From: Physcomitrium patens
Taxonomy: Eukaryota; Streptophyta; Bryopsida; Funariales; Funariaceae
Reading direction: 5' to 3'
NCBI RefSeq assembly: GCF_000002425.4
Contig: NC_037272.1
Coordinates: 13,466,174 to 13,530,173, forward strand
DNA: 64,000 bases
The position numbers and the translations under genes were made by a program. This document shows, in pieces, positions 35,143-47,048 of this stretch. Below the pieces are notes generated by a model, which did no database searches, was not told the DNA's origin, and worked only from the letters and a program-made list of their open reading frames with translations. The first letter of the stretch is position 1, and each line of letters begins with the position of its first letter.

Positions 35143-38100
35143 AGCGAGATTATAGTGGTACAGAAAGAGAGGTACTCTCGTAAGATATAGGTACCTTTAA
35201 TAGAGGATTTATTAGCATTTTTGAAAATAGAAGCATTATGTATAAGAAGATTAATGACTTAAAAATAAAGAAAAGAAAGAAATTAAATACTATTAAAAGA
35301 AAATTATATAGATTAAGAATATTAGAAGATAATAAAAAGATTACTAGTACTTATGAAGAAAATAGACTAGAGGATCTTTTGGAATTGATTGCATCTATTG
35401 GATTAGATAATGATGATAAAGTTATACCAATTCATTCAAGAAAAGTTTATGATATAATTGAATCTTTTCAAGTACCAGAGGTTATAGTTGAGAAAAAATA
35501 TAAGATAGTAGATAAGAAAGTTAAACTAGTTGCTAGACCTTTGCCAAAATATTCTAAAGAAAAAATAGGAGAAGCATCAAGAGAAAGGAGCTTGAGAGAT
35601 CCAAAGAATATTGGTCACAAGTTTACTACAGAGACTTTTGAAGAATTAAAGATTGGTTCTGATGGTTCTTTATTGCCAAAAGAAATTACTTGCTTCAAAG
35701 AGATGTTGGCAAAATAAGGTAGATCATTTGGCTTTAAATCTTATAAAATTGAGTGTATGGATCCAAATATTATAACACCTATGGTTATTTTCATTGTACC
35801 ACATGTACTTTGGAATCTAAGGCCAATTTTAGTACCAAGGGCATATTTACCAAGCTTGGTAGAATTATTAAAAGAAAAGATAAAGATGAAGATTTTCAAG
35901 CCCTGTTTTATACCATATTCTAGTCGATGGTTTATAGTGCCTAAGAAAAATGGGTCATTATGTTTTATTCAAGATATGCAACCAATGAATGCAGTGTCTA
36001 TCAAAAATGTAGGAATTGGAACTATAGTAAATGAATTTGTTGAGGCATTTGCAAGAAGGGCAATCTATTCAATGGGTGATTTATATTCGGGCTATGATCA
36101 ATCTCAACTTGTAGAAGGAAGTAGAGATATGACAACGATGAAAACATCACTTGGATTAATTAGAATGTACTCTTTCTCAAGGCACAAGCAACTTACTTGT
36201 GCATATAATGAACGGGATGAATAAGGTATTGAGAGATTTTATTCCGAAGAAGACTATGCCTTTTCTAGATTGATGTTCTTATAAAGAGGTGCAAAGAAAA
36301 AGACAAGGATGAAACTTTAGATAAAAAGGGGTGTTGCAAGTATGTTGCTGAACATATACAAGATTATAAAAAAATATTGACTCAGTTTGGAGAAGTTCAT
36401 CTTATATTATCGGGTATAAAATCTACATTTGGAGTACAAGAGGTTGTGATTGTTGGGCATTTGTGTGGATTTTATGGAAGAAAACCATAGCCAACTAAAG
36501 TTGATACAATTGACAGAATGAAAGAGGATTGTAGTTTTTTAATAAAGGTTCGTAGGTTTTTAGGTGCATGTATATTTTATCGTATTTGGATTCCTCATTA
36601 TGTACATGTAGTGGATTCATTATAGGAACTATTACGCAAGGACTATCAATTTAAATGGAAAGAAAGGCATGTTAAAATAGTAGAAAGATTGAAGAAATTA
36701 TTCATATCACCTCCGATGTTGAAAAAAATTGATTATAAGAGCAATAGACCAGTGATTCTTGTTGTAGATACTAGTCCGATTGCCATTAAATGGGCTGTAG
36801 GTCAAGATGACTCAAATGGATACAGATTTACAGTACAATTTGGAGCTAAAGTTTTAAGTACTCCCTAACGTGAATATTCACAAGTGAAAAAGGAACTACG
36901 GAGAGTTGTTTCAGCTATGAAAGCTGAAAATGATTATTTGATTGGAGCTATGGTGGTAATTGAAACAAATTTTTTGCCTTTATTTGGAATGATTACCAAT
37001 TGTACAATACCAGATATTGTGATGTTGAAATGGATTGCTTATATCAAATCACTAAATCCAAAATCTAAGATTTTTGCAAGGAAAGACAATCCGGTAGCAG
37101 ATATGTTATCGTGAACAGTATATGAAAGAGAAGACGAGATGGTTGAAGATATTGATGATGTTGGAACAAAATTTTATTTATTATCAAATCTTAATAAAAA
37201 AGTTAAGATATTTTTTGAAGAGCTTTATGAAGGAGAATTACTAAAAATTGGTCTTTATTTGAATACCTTGACTAAACAATAGAATTGGTCAATATAAAAA
37301 TTTAATCAAATATGAAAGAAGGCTTATGGATTTTTGCTTCAGGAAGGATTTTTATGGAAGAGACCAAAGAAAGGAATTGGAATGCCAAGACGAGTAATAG
37401 GTAATAAAGAAGATCAACAAAGACTACTCAAAGAGTTTCATGAGAGTCTATGGGCAGGACATAGAGGAATTTGGGCTACTTTTGCTAAAATGAAGGAACG
37501 ATATTGATGGAAGAATATGTATCAAGATGTAACTTTGTTTGTAGAGACTTGTATAACTTATCAAATGTATTCAAATATATGACATCGAGATGGATTGCAT
37601 CCAATATATCCTTTGGCTATTCATTTTAAATGGGTTGTGGATTTGATTATTATGCCAATGGGGCTATGAAAAATGAAATATTTAGTTTTGGCTCGTGAAG
37701 ATTTATCAAACCAAGTAGAAGACAGGGCACTAAGAAGAAAGTCTACAAAGGGAATTTGCAGGTTTTTACTTAAGGAAGTTATTTGTAGCTATGAATGTGT
37801 GGAAAAGATCACTGCAGATCGAGGAAAATTGAATGCACATGAAACTCGTGATTTTTTAAAGAGATGTGGAATCAAATTATCATTGACTACTGCTTATAAT
37901 CTAGAGGGGAATGTAAAGAGTGAACGTGGGCATCCACCAATTGTAAAAGCCTTAGTTAAAGCTTGCAATAGAAGAGTGAAAGAATGGCCTCGACTTCTAC
38001 CTTATGCATTATGGACTGATCGAACAACACATAGTTCGGTGATAGGATATATGCCAGTGGAACTTATGACAGGTCAAAAATCAATTATGCTAATTGAAGA

Positions 38101-38540
38101 AAATGTGCCAACTTGGAATATGCTACCATAAGAAGATGGGTTTACAAGAGAGAAATTGTCAATCATTAGAATTCGACAACTTGAACAAAGATCAGAAGAT
38201 GTGGAATTAGCATTAAAAAGGTTACAAAAGACAAGGTTAGGAAATAAGACTCGATTTAATAAGCAACATTGATTGAAACCTAGAGCAATTGAAGAAGGTG
38301 ATTGGGTACCTATTTATGATAGCAGTGTGGATAACCAACATAGTACTTTGCAGAAGTTTTCAAAACATTGGTTTAGACGATATGTAGTAGTAATGGTTCA
38401 TGATAATGCCACATATTTATTAAGGGAGTTAGATGGTATGAGGTTGAAAATACCTATTTCTTGAAAGTGAGTGAAGATTTTTAAAAGACGAGATAAAGAA
38501 ATCAATATGGAAGATAATGCTGAAGATATTGGTATTTTTT
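35143..38540 (+). pseudogene. pol: A3 pol: RT, RNase H, integrase, decayed
   Basis: RT text begins at about 35600 (FEELKIGSDGSLLPKEIT), with SMGDLYSGYDQSQL (about 36070-36110). The FLDD box has become PFLD-stop (about 36258-36275). RNase H: VVDTSPIAIKWAVGQDD (about 36760) and VIETNFLPLFGM. Integrase: HESLWAGHRGIWATFAK and the core 37673-38131, with TADRGKLN and KSERGH. The tail is lost near 38530. Several frameshifts and stops; non-functional. Domain order and spacing match A2. Confidence 0.85.
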
Positions 38541-38851
38541 AAGCAAAAATTATTTTGAACAGAATGGTAAAAATAGAAATGAAGGATTTCATGAAGAAAA
38601 TGAAGAAATGGTGTGATGCCAATTATGACATATAATTCATTTGGCGCATGCCGAAAGATGCGCAGGTTAAGAGGGAGTGGATGTCGTACTGTAATATGAC
38701 AATGTAGTGAAATTATAATCAAAATTGAATTTTTAATTAATATCTAATTATCTTAATTTAATTATAATTTGAAGTATCTAAACATGGCTTTTATAAAATC
38801 CTCTTATGTTATTTTCTTATCTTAATAATTAGTAGGTTGAAGGTTAGTTAG

Positions 38852-39391
38852 TGTCAAGGACAAGAACTCGATGAAAGCTAAAGAGTAAGTGAGACTTTTC
38901 TCAAAAAGAAATAGGACAAAATAGAAATATGTATATTAAGAAAGAAACTGGAATGGCTATTGCCAAAATACAAGAAAACTAGAGACCCTTGAAACTAGAC
39001 TAGAAGCAAGAAAGGAGTTGACAAGAGTGAAGAGGGCTTCACTCTTGCCTCTATATATACTATCTAACTAGAAGCCACGTGGCGATGTTCTATAAGACCT
39101 CCAATATATGTTGACTTTTTAGGCCACATGCCTTTGCTTGCAAGGCAAGTTTTCTATGGATGGACCATGTAGTTAGCTTGTTCTTTAAGCTTCCAACATG
39201 TGTGGCACATGGCTAACTTGTTGACCAAGTTTCTAACCTAAAAGTCAACTATAGACTCCTATAAAGTCAAAGCAGCATCTATGAAGCTTCTAAGAAGCTT
39301 CTCTAGAAGATATTACACAATAAACCTACTTTTATCTACTTTTACATACTTTTATCTATTCATATAGGTAATTATATGTATGTCCGTGACA
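38852..39391 (-). repeat. Solo family B LTR in A3 3' LTR
   Basis: 540 bp. Plus strand TGTCAAGGACAAGAAC to ATGTCCGTGACA; sense is minus. Perfect 5-bp duplication GTTAG (38847-38851 and 39392-39396), with the unfilled site visible in the sister LTR at about 30149-30165. Contains two GAAGCTTC palindromes (39283-39290, 39294-39301), a TATATATA box (about 39051-39058) and the 11-bp inverted repeat. Because it is in only one of the two LTRs, it arrived after A3. Confidence 0.95.
39022..39047 (-). promoter_or_regulatory. Inverted repeat next to TATA, solo B LTR
   Basis: CAAGAGTGAAG, AGGG loop, CTTCACTCTTG: perfect 11-bp arms beside the TATA box at 39051-39058, the same geometry as in B1. Confidence 0.75.
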
Positions 39392-40553
39392 GTTAGTAAT
39401 TTTACCTTCTAAGTTATAGAGACTCTTCTACTACCTTAGAAAGACCATAAATTAATGAAATTAGATTAAAAGAGATAAATAATTAGTATAGTTGGTACTA
39501 GGATTAAGTTGAAAGTAGGATTGGACTAAAAAATCCTTACGATAGGATAGATTGATATCCGAGGGTCAACCGTTTGTGAGACAGGATCTAAATTAGACCT
39601 CTAGCCACTAAAACGATAGCCTAGGGCAATATAGGATTTCATTTGAAGCTCGAAGGTTAGATTTTGAGAGCTAGCTTGAAGTTCTTACCAAAGACATGAA
39701 AATTATTTTGAGAAGGTTTCAGAGGACTTAGCAATTGTTGTTCAAAGTCGGGGTTTGTATCAGTGATTTGGATTTTATATAATATAATTAGGGCTAGCAA
39801 TTTTGGCTAGTTCGTACAATTGGCATGACATCTATAGTTCAAAATTTGATATTATTTGGATTATTGGGTATGCTAAGTTTATAAAAAAATTTGTGATAAT
39901 CTAAAGGCGTGGTTTAGAGATATCTAGTTTTTAGCACAAAAAGATTTTAAAAGGTGGCAGTTTGAGGTTGGGTAGGGTTTCTATGATATCTGAAGATCTA
40001 TTAGCCGGATTAAGGTGAAAATTAGAATGGTATTGGAAGACTTAAGGATCAAGCTACATACCAATTTTGAGACAAAGTTAACAATTGGAGAAGGAGAAAT
40101 CATTGCTAGGATTTCTGTTTTACTTTTCAAGTTGGCGGCCAAGTGACATTGGTACAATTTTTGGAGGTTTTTTGACAATTTGTAAGTTGGATTGGACTAA
40201 AAATTCTTGAGCATTTAGAAGACTTGCATTGAAAATTTTATACAAAATTCGACATCAAGTGGACGGTTCGATTAGATGTTACAGCTTGTTAAAGCTCACT
40301 AATTAGGATTGGGATTTACAAGAAAAATCTAAATTGCTTAAATATGAAAGTAACAAGGTAATTGGAATTTATATATGGTTAAGACTACTAAGAAGAGTGT
40401 TTTAAGCACTTTTGAATTGATATTCATATTATATTCTTCTTGCATAGGTAAAACTTATTAGGGTTTCTTGACTACTTATGAAACATAATTTCACCTTCTA
40501 CAATTAAGTGCCTAGTGCAATCTTGAGAAAAATAACACGTAATACGATAATGT

Positions 40554-41088
40554 ATTTACCTAGATAATTATCTACATAACAAGAATAAGTAGAAATAAGT
40601 CAAAGTAGATAAATATAATAATATCTTGTGAAAAGCTTTTTAGAAGCTTCATAGATGATGTTTTGCCTTTACATATGTCTATAGGTGATTGGTAGGTTGA
40701 AAACTTGGCCAACAAGGAGGCTACATGTCGATATATTAACTACTTGTAGTATAAATTAGATATATGGTGCACACCTGAGAAACTTGCCTTATAAGTTAGA
40801 CATGTGTCCTACAAGTTGGATGCATATTAGAGGTCCTATAGCATGTCACCACATAGTTCTTAGTTAAGTAGTATATATAGACGTAAGAGTGAGGCTTTCA
40901 TCACTCTTGTTAACTCGTTTCTTGCTTTTAGTCTAATTTCAAGAGTCTTATGTTTTCTTGTCTTTGGCAATACCCATTCTAGTTCTTTCTTGAATATACA
41001 TACTTTTTCTATTTTTTTACTTTTCTTTTGACATAGATTCCATGAATTTATATATCTTCTTCTAGTTTCTATCCTTGTCGAATTGACA
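40554..41088 (+). repeat. B2 5' LTR, main part
   Basis: The remainder of the LTR started at 29964, after A3 and its duplication (40550-40553). Contains GAAGCTTC (40643-40650), TATATATAG (about 40872-40880) and an 8-bp inverted repeat AAGAGTGA/TCACTCTT (40885-40892, 40901-40908). Ends CGAATTGACA at 41088. Confidence 0.82.
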
Positions 41089-41100
41089 AGAGTACACATA

Positions 41101-41112
41101 CAGTATTAAAGC
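41101..41112 (+). other. B2 primer-binding site, decayed
   Basis: CAGTATTAAAGC corresponds to TGGTATCAGAGC of B3, complementary to initiator tRNA-Met. Three of the four differences are transitions of the C-to-T/G-to-A type. Confidence 0.65.
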
Positions 41113-41370
41113 TTTGTCTTTTCTTGATTAAGAATGGATTACTCCTTTCTTGATTAAGAGTGGATTATTCCTTTGTCTTGATAAGACATAAACATAGTAG
41201 AAGTTGCGGATTACCCTCTTCTAAACTAATATTGTTTCTAGAATTTTTTTTTCTTGATTCTTGAGTATTGTATTTTTTGAGAATAGATATTTAATTTTTA
41301 ATTTTTTTTATTTTTTTATTGTGCTAGCATAGCATAGCTTATTGAAATAAAGAATGCAATAGCTCAAATG
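41113..41370 (+). promoter_or_regulatory. B2 untranslated leader with repeated motif
   Basis: Contains GAATGGATTACTCC (about 41131), GAGTGGATTATTCC (about 41159) and GTTGCGGATTACCCTCTTCTAAAC (about 41203-41226), each matching the B3 leader, and one relic in B1b. It may carry packaging or dimerisation signals. 41230-41330 is T-rich. Confidence 0.6.
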
Positions 41371-41729
41371 TAAGAGCAAACGAGAGAATTGATACTTGCA
41401 ATACATCAACTCAGTCTACTACCACAAGAAGCAATAAGATTATGAAGCAATGAAGATATAAAAATGATAGAAGTTATTTCAATATCTATACCAAGGCATA
41501 CTATTGCTCCCATAACAAAACATCATTCAACTTTTAAGGAACCAAAAATTGAATTTTCTGAGAAGTTTGATGGCACAAGATCTAAGTTTTGAAGATTCAT
41601 GAATCAAGTAAAATTAATAATTGAACTACAATCTTAAAGTTATCCAACTCAAAGATCACAAGTCATGTTTATTGGAACACTACTTTCAAGTTCTACTTTT
41701 CATGATTTTCATCATTTCTTGAACAATGT

Positions 41730-43001
41730 TGTCATACTGTAAATGCTTACAGTATGTAAAAATTAGCTAAAACATATTATATGTTGATAAATTTAGATGT
41801 GTGTTAGAGTGGCTAGTAGATTAAATTAAAAAGAGTTGGTATAAGAAACTTTACTTTGTTTCTTTACTTCTTTTGATTTTGATATTAAAATATATATATA
41901 TATATATACATATATATAGGACCTAAATGTTTAGTATGAAGCCTTGGGAGAAGGTGGAAACCTAAGGATGAAAATCTAAATTAGTAGGAGGCTAATTGAA
42001 AGGGATGAAATTAAGGCATGGTCGGATGAAGGCAAGAAATGGGGAACTTCATCCCTATTGGTCGAATACCATGCCCAATGGGCTTTGAGGAGGCTGCCCG
42101 CGACCTTAAGAAGGATTTCGGCGACTTCAAAGAGAGCATTCGGAGATTAGAAGCTTCGGGTTGTAAAGTTTAGGATTTGGGGTATAATTTGTGTACAAAA
42201 ATTAGAAGATTTGGAGTTAGGGTGAAAAAGTTATAGCCGTTTGAAGTTAAGGTATTTATTTAAGATATACTATTATTCTTTTGAGAGTACGAGGAGTTTT
42301 ACAGCAGCTTTTGAAGATCGGAAGGTGCGACTGGAACGGCGATTTCAAGGCCTACATCTTTCATGAAAGAATTATTGCTTTTGGAGTTTATATGAAGGAG
42401 TTGTAAAGAGTTTAAGGCGGCGCTTCCAAATCAAAGGTAGTAAGTAAGCAGTTTTGTTTGTAGTAATGGTTGGAGCCATAACTTAAGTATTCGGATGAAT
42501 TTTTGGCTCAAACTTTTGGAGAATGTAAATTTTTGTGTTAAGAAGCTATACATACAAATTTCGTGGAATTTGAGCCTACATTTTGTGAGATATGAAGAAA
42601 ATTTCACACAGATGTATAAAGACAAGGGTTTGAAGTGACTATTAAGGTTTTCAAGATATCTCAAGATCTGCAATGACTTTGCAGTTGAAATTTGTTGTAG
42701 AAGTTAATAAGAATACATCAGTACCTCATGTAAAATTTGAGTGTGTTTGGATGGTCGGATTAGGAGATATGAGGTGTTGAAGTTCGGAAAAATCTCCACA
42801 TAAGAATAAATAAGGTTTTAGAAGACTTTATCATATTTTGGAAGTTGTGGGTTACTTGAAGATAGTGTATTAGGTGTAATTACTCAAAAAGAAAAAATTA
42901 TATATAAAATTAGGGCTTCCCTTATTTTCAAGCTAGATTGAATAATTAGTGACATCCAAAAGCTCAGCATTTTCTTGAGGCAAACTCTCTCTACTCCGAC
43001 A
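41730..43001 (+). repeat. D1, solo LTR in B2 gag
   Basis: 1272 bp, TGTCATACTGTAAATGC to CTACTCCGACA. Flanks ATGT (41726-41729) and TCGT (43002-43005) are a possible decayed 4-bp duplication. A (TA)n run lies at about 41889-41920. Better preserved and more GC-rich than D2 and D3, with CG sites remaining (GCCCGCGACC, GGAACGGCGA), hence younger. Confidence 0.8.
41733..41756. repeat. 24-bp perfect palindrome at D1 start
   Basis: CATACTGTAA, ATGC, TTACAGTATG: 10-bp perfect arms, three bases inside the LTR. Not conserved in the decayed D3 terminus (TGTCATATTAGAAAATAATAT). Confidence 0.85.
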
Positions 43002-43616
43002 TCGTGATCTAATATTGGATAATTTGGAAGCATCCTTAGTAAAGTTTTGATCTATATATAGAAAACATGATGCAATTCATGTTGCAACTAATAAGATTTA
43101 TATCTTGCAACAAAGTAATTGATCAATGATATTATATACTTCAAAATTTTGATAATTAATGATAGATACCAAGTGAGATGATGCAGCAGTCATCAACCAA
43201 TTTTTCTATGGATTACAATATGAAGTAAAGAAATTGATGCTCAATTTACTTGATCCTTACACATTGAGTCAAGCAATTGACTTTGCTGTAGAATGTGATA
43301 ATTGGCTTTTTGAGTTTCAATCTGAGAATTGCACAAGAAAACCTCAATATTATTAGAATCCAATGACGACACCAATGACTATTCAATCTAAACATTTGAA
43401 AGTAGAAGATATATAAATTGATTTAGTATATTTTAAACTTCTTAATGAACAAGAAAAGACTTATCGTCATTAAGAAAGACTATGTTTATATTGTAGAGAA
43501 GCTAAGCATAGTACTCAATATTGTCCAAAGAAATGATGCAATTACAAAATGAGGAGTACTGCTTTCAAAGATGAAAACATGTCAAAAAATAAACTTGTCC
43601 AACTACAATAAGGACC

Positions 43617-44393
43617 GTGTGGCTGGAATCTTATACAATTCTTAATGAAGGTCCTATTCTCTCCTCAAAACCTACTCCATGTTTTACAATAGATGTGCAT
43701 TTAGGATCTAATAATCACAAAGTCTTTGCCTTCATAGATTTAGGAGCCTCAACTTGTTTTTTAGATGAAGAATTTGTTAAAAGTCATAATATACAATTAA
43801 TACAAAAAACTGAACTCGTACATGTAGAAATCATAAATGATCATCTGTTATCTTTTGAAAATATTACTTATGAAACACTTCCTATAGATGTAGTACTAAA
43901 TGGTCATAATAGTTGCATAATTTTTAATATAATTGGATCTCCCTCTAATTCAATCATTTTAGGTTTATCATGGCTAGAAAAGCATAATCTTGTGATAGAT
44001 TGGATTTCTTATAAACTTAACTTTTTTTTAAACATCATTAAGAATTTTTCTAATCTAGTAGAAAACCATGAGTCTAATATAAGCAAACCTGTAGTTGTAC
44101 CTACAAAAGCTTTTTGGCATGTTGCAAAAAAAAAGATCATCTTTTGTATTTATGCCACACTCATTTTAAATGATAGAAAGATTTTAAGTGAAATTCTAAA
44201 TCAATATCAAGATTTTAAAGATGTTTTTGAGAAGAAGAATGTAGATATTTTCTCGGAGCATTGTCTATATGATTATTCAATCAAACTTAAAGAAAGAACT
44301 TAGCCACCATTTGGTCCAATCTATAGTTTATCACAAAATGAGTTAGCTGAATTCAAGAAGTATATTAATGAGAACTTAGCTAAGAATTTTATA
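43617..44393 (+). pseudogene. pol: B2 pol N-terminus with aspartic protease
   Basis: Open from 43617 to 44303. Protease: FAFIDLGASTCFLDEEF, with the D-S-G triad changed to D-L-G (TCA to TTA, C-to-T), and the conserved ILGLSWLEKHNLVIDW flap/end motif. The linker to RT (DVFEKKNVDIFSEHCLYDYS) is as in B3. A stop at 44301 precedes FGPIYSLSQNELAEF. Interrupted by G3 in the NFIRHSKS region. Confidence 0.85.
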
Positions 44394-44795
44394 TGCCATT
44401 TGTTGTTCTGATTACGTTCAAGCTTCAGTAGACCAAAGCAATTGAACTAATAGGGATGGATTTGAATAGGGGGAAAGATGGGTTATATGAATTGGATCTA
44501 TTAGTGTCACAATTGACTATACTCTAGCTATCTGAAATCAATTATCAAACTACAAAACATTGATACTTACTACTTCCATCTTAATTCAACTCACATTTCA
44601 TTCTACGATCATCAATTCAACAATATTTCTCTCAATCACAATTCTTCATAACTAAATAATAAAAAAAACAAAGAGATACCACCAAGCTTATCCCAGCTTA
44701 TGACTCTTATAGTCTGGCTCTCGGCTTATGACTCTCAGTCTGACTCTGAATTACTCTTTTTTCAACCTATTTATCCTACCAAAAAGATGATCCGT

Positions 44796-46278
44796 TGTCA
44801 TATTACGTGAAGTCTTCCTTGAGAATGTACCAAGCACCTAGCTGTGGAAGATAAAAGAAAATTGCAACAAAAGGTCCTAACAATCCAATAGGATTATAGA
44901 GAATTTATAATTAAACATTAAAAATCATAATCAAATATTAAGCAAGCTCAATTAAATTTTATTGAAGTTATAAAAGAAACACAAGAAAATCCTAAAGAAA
45001 TATAAAAGAATATTAAAGAAAACTTAGTCAAACCCTAACAAAAATCTAATAGAACTTTAAATTCTAATAAAATCCTAATTCTAATCCAACCTTAATCAAA
45101 CCCTAATCCAAATCCTAAATCCTAAATCAAATCCTAACCAAATCCTAAATCCTAAACCAAACCCTAACCAAATCCTAAATCCTAAATCAAATCCTATCCA
45201 TATCCTAACCAAACCCTAAACCTAACCCTAATAATTCCTACAACAGATTTAAACCTTAATAACTAATGAATAAACCGTTGATCTTAACTCAAATTTTGCA
45301 CACTTCTAAAAACATAAGTTAAAAACAAGCACAAAAAAATTGATAAGGATCGGAGTTACCAAATTGACGATATCCTCAAAAATGTGCTCAGGTATTGGCC
45401 GGCTTCCTTCTCCAAACTTGATGCCAATCTTCCAGAGCCAATATCTCTCCTTTGCACCTTTCGATTGATTTCAAAATTCTCATATGCATAGAAAAACAAG
45501 TCTAATATTCTCTTACACAAGTTTCATTCCAATCCAACTAGTAGATTGCAAGAAATCTCAAAAACCCCTACTAGACCTAAAATTCTACTTTCTGAGACCT
45601 TGACCTACTTAAACCTCAATATTCCTCAATTTAACCGTTAGATCAAGCTCAAATTCATGTCACATATTAAACACAACTATAACCATAAATCCAAAAAATT
45701 TCACTCGTAGATCTATTTCAAAACTTTTGAAATCACCCAAAACGTAAACCCTATTTTATTTCATAAAACCCAAGTCATCCAAAACAAACCTCAACTTTGC
45801 AAAGCTTTTACAAATTCATATCAACTCCAAATCATTCAAAATTAATGCTCATAAAAAGCCTATTCAGTCTGCTATCAAATCTCACTCTCTGATCTCTAAA
45901 AGAACCCAACAATCGTCGTCGAGACTCAGTTTTGTGCCCTAGGGTCTGATTTCGATCCTGGTTCATAACCGGCCTTCTCCGGGTATCAAAATCTAGTTTT
46001 TCTAAGTAACTTTTTGCTAGAATTTACTCTTAACTTTCTTCTTAAGATGCCTATATCATTAATTTTTCCAATCTACTTTGATTTGCCTTACTTATGGTAC
46101 TACAAGATAAGTAGAAGTCACCTTTCTAAAAGGCAGCATTGGTACCTTTTAATTTTTCTACCCCTTTGACTATGAACTATATTTCTAAGATAATTTGTTC
46201 TAATACTTTGAACTAAGATCTCCTAAATTATAATAATCTCCATACTCTTTCACCTATTAATCATATTACATCACGACA
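44796..46278 (-). repeat. H, solo family-A-type LTR
   Basis: 1483 bp, plus strand TGTCATATTACGTGAAG to TTACATCACGACA, with the family A termini. Perfect 4-bp duplication CCGT (44792-44795 and 46279-46282). The interior is unlike other A LTRs except for short terminal blocks (CCTAGCTGTGGAAGAT) and includes a CCTAA-rich array. Sense is minus, judged from the ends. Confidence 0.85.
45098..45232. repeat. Degenerate CCTAAA/CCCTAA array inside H
   Basis: A run of roughly twenty CCTAA cores (AATCCTAAATCCTAAACC, AACCCTAACC, AAACCCTAAACC), 7-15 bp apart, resembling but not matching the plant telomere repeat CCCTAAA. Confidence 0.75.
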
Positions 46279-46437
46279 CCGTCAACCAGCGAATTCCAAA
46301 GGTTATGACCTTTTGAATTCTTAACCATTTATTCCACTAACAATCTATTGTTACCAACTAAACTGCCTAACCATCAGTCTAATTGTCAAGGTTGTCAATA
46401 ACCAACCAGTAACTTACCACAGTTTATTTACCTATTC

Positions 46438-47048
46438 TACATCATTCAAAATCTCGTGCTAGAGTTCCTATCTTATTTGTGAAGAAAAAAGATGGGTGTT
46501 TGTGAATGTGTATAGATTATCGAGAACTTAATAAGATTACCATCAAGAATAGATTTCTTGTACTTTTGATATTTTAATTTTTTGATCAATTAAATCAAGC
46601 TAAGATCTATACAAAAATAGATCTACAAGAAGCGTACAATCTGGTCTGCATTAAAGAAGGAGATGAATAGAAGACTGCATTTTGAACAAGGTATAGGGAC
46701 TTTGAATATAATATCATGTCTTTTGGACTCACAAATATACCAACTACTTTTCAACATCTTATGAATGATGTTTTTCATGAGATTCTAGATGATTTTGTTG
46801 TTTGTTACTTAGATGACATTTTAATTTACTCTAAGAACATAGAGGAACATGAAGTTCATGTTTGTCATGTGTTACAAAAACTTAGAGATGCAAGATTGTA
46901 TACCAAGACGAAAAAGTATGTATTCCACACTACTTAAGTTGACTTCTTAGGATACATCATTTCAAACAATGATCTAATGATGGATCCTAAAAAAATTCAT
47001 ACAATCATGGATTAGAAAATTCCAAAAATAGTAAGAGAAGTACAATAT
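46438..47048 (+). pseudogene. pol: B2 reverse transcriptase
   Basis: Reads PILFVKKKDGC, CIDYRELNKITIKN, then MSFGLTNIPTTFQHLMNDVF and FVVCYLDDILIYSKN (Y-L-D-D intact, about 46800-46840; open 46716-46937). Stops before and after. Interrupted at 47048 by E3. Confidence 0.87.

Larger units (their letters stand above)
29980..40549 (+). mobile_element. A3, family A element with nested solo LTRs
   Basis: LTRs at 29980-31301 (1322 bp) and 38682-40549 (1323 bp once the inserted B LTR and its duplication are removed) flank decayed gag-protease and pol. The target duplication is ACGT (29976-29979) and ATGT (40550-40553), one C-to-T apart. It sits 16 bp inside the B2 LTR. Its LTR U3 differs from that of A2, so it is a separate subfamily with similar coding regions. 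Confidence 0.9.
38682..40549 (+). repeat. A3 3' LTR, interrupted by a solo B LTR
   Basis: TGTCGTACTGTAATATG to CACGTAATACGATA, in which the final CA is decayed. Preceded by the purine tract AAGAGGGAGTGGA. It contains the B solo LTR at 38852-39391. Confidence 0.9.
41371..43616 (+). pseudogene. gag: B2 gag, split by D1
   Basis: 41371-41729 and 43002-43616 form one decayed gag. First part: EPKIEFSEKFDGTRSKF, MNQVKLIIELQ and MFIGTLLSS, matching B3 EPRVSLPDKFDGTRSKF. Second part: FFYGLQYEVKKLMLNLLDP, AIDFAVECDNWLF, then a CCHC knuckle CLYCREAKHSTQYC with the standard X4 spacing (about 43489-43530). The gag stop and GGACCGTGTGGCTGG junction with pol match B3. Stops are frequent. Confidence 0.82.
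44395..46437. repeat. G3, repeat inserted in B2 pol (carries H)
   Basis: B2 coding stops after AATTTTATAT (44394) and resumes at TACATCATTCAAAATC (46438). TATAT/TACAT is a possible 5-bp duplication of an original TACGT. Without H it is about 556 bp. 44560-44760 matches G1 and G2 (AGCTTATGACT.TTATAGTCTGGC, CACCAAGCTTA.CCC). Its ends do not show TG..CA, so it may not be an LTR. Confidence 0.5.

Noticed and set aside
42431..42673. 80-residue minus-strand frame in D1
   Set aside because: Inside a solo LTR and not preserved in D2 or D3.
45098..45232. True chromosome end or interstitial telomere
   Set aside because: Units are irregular, do not match CCCTAAA exactly, and lie inside an LTR with intact target duplications on both sides.
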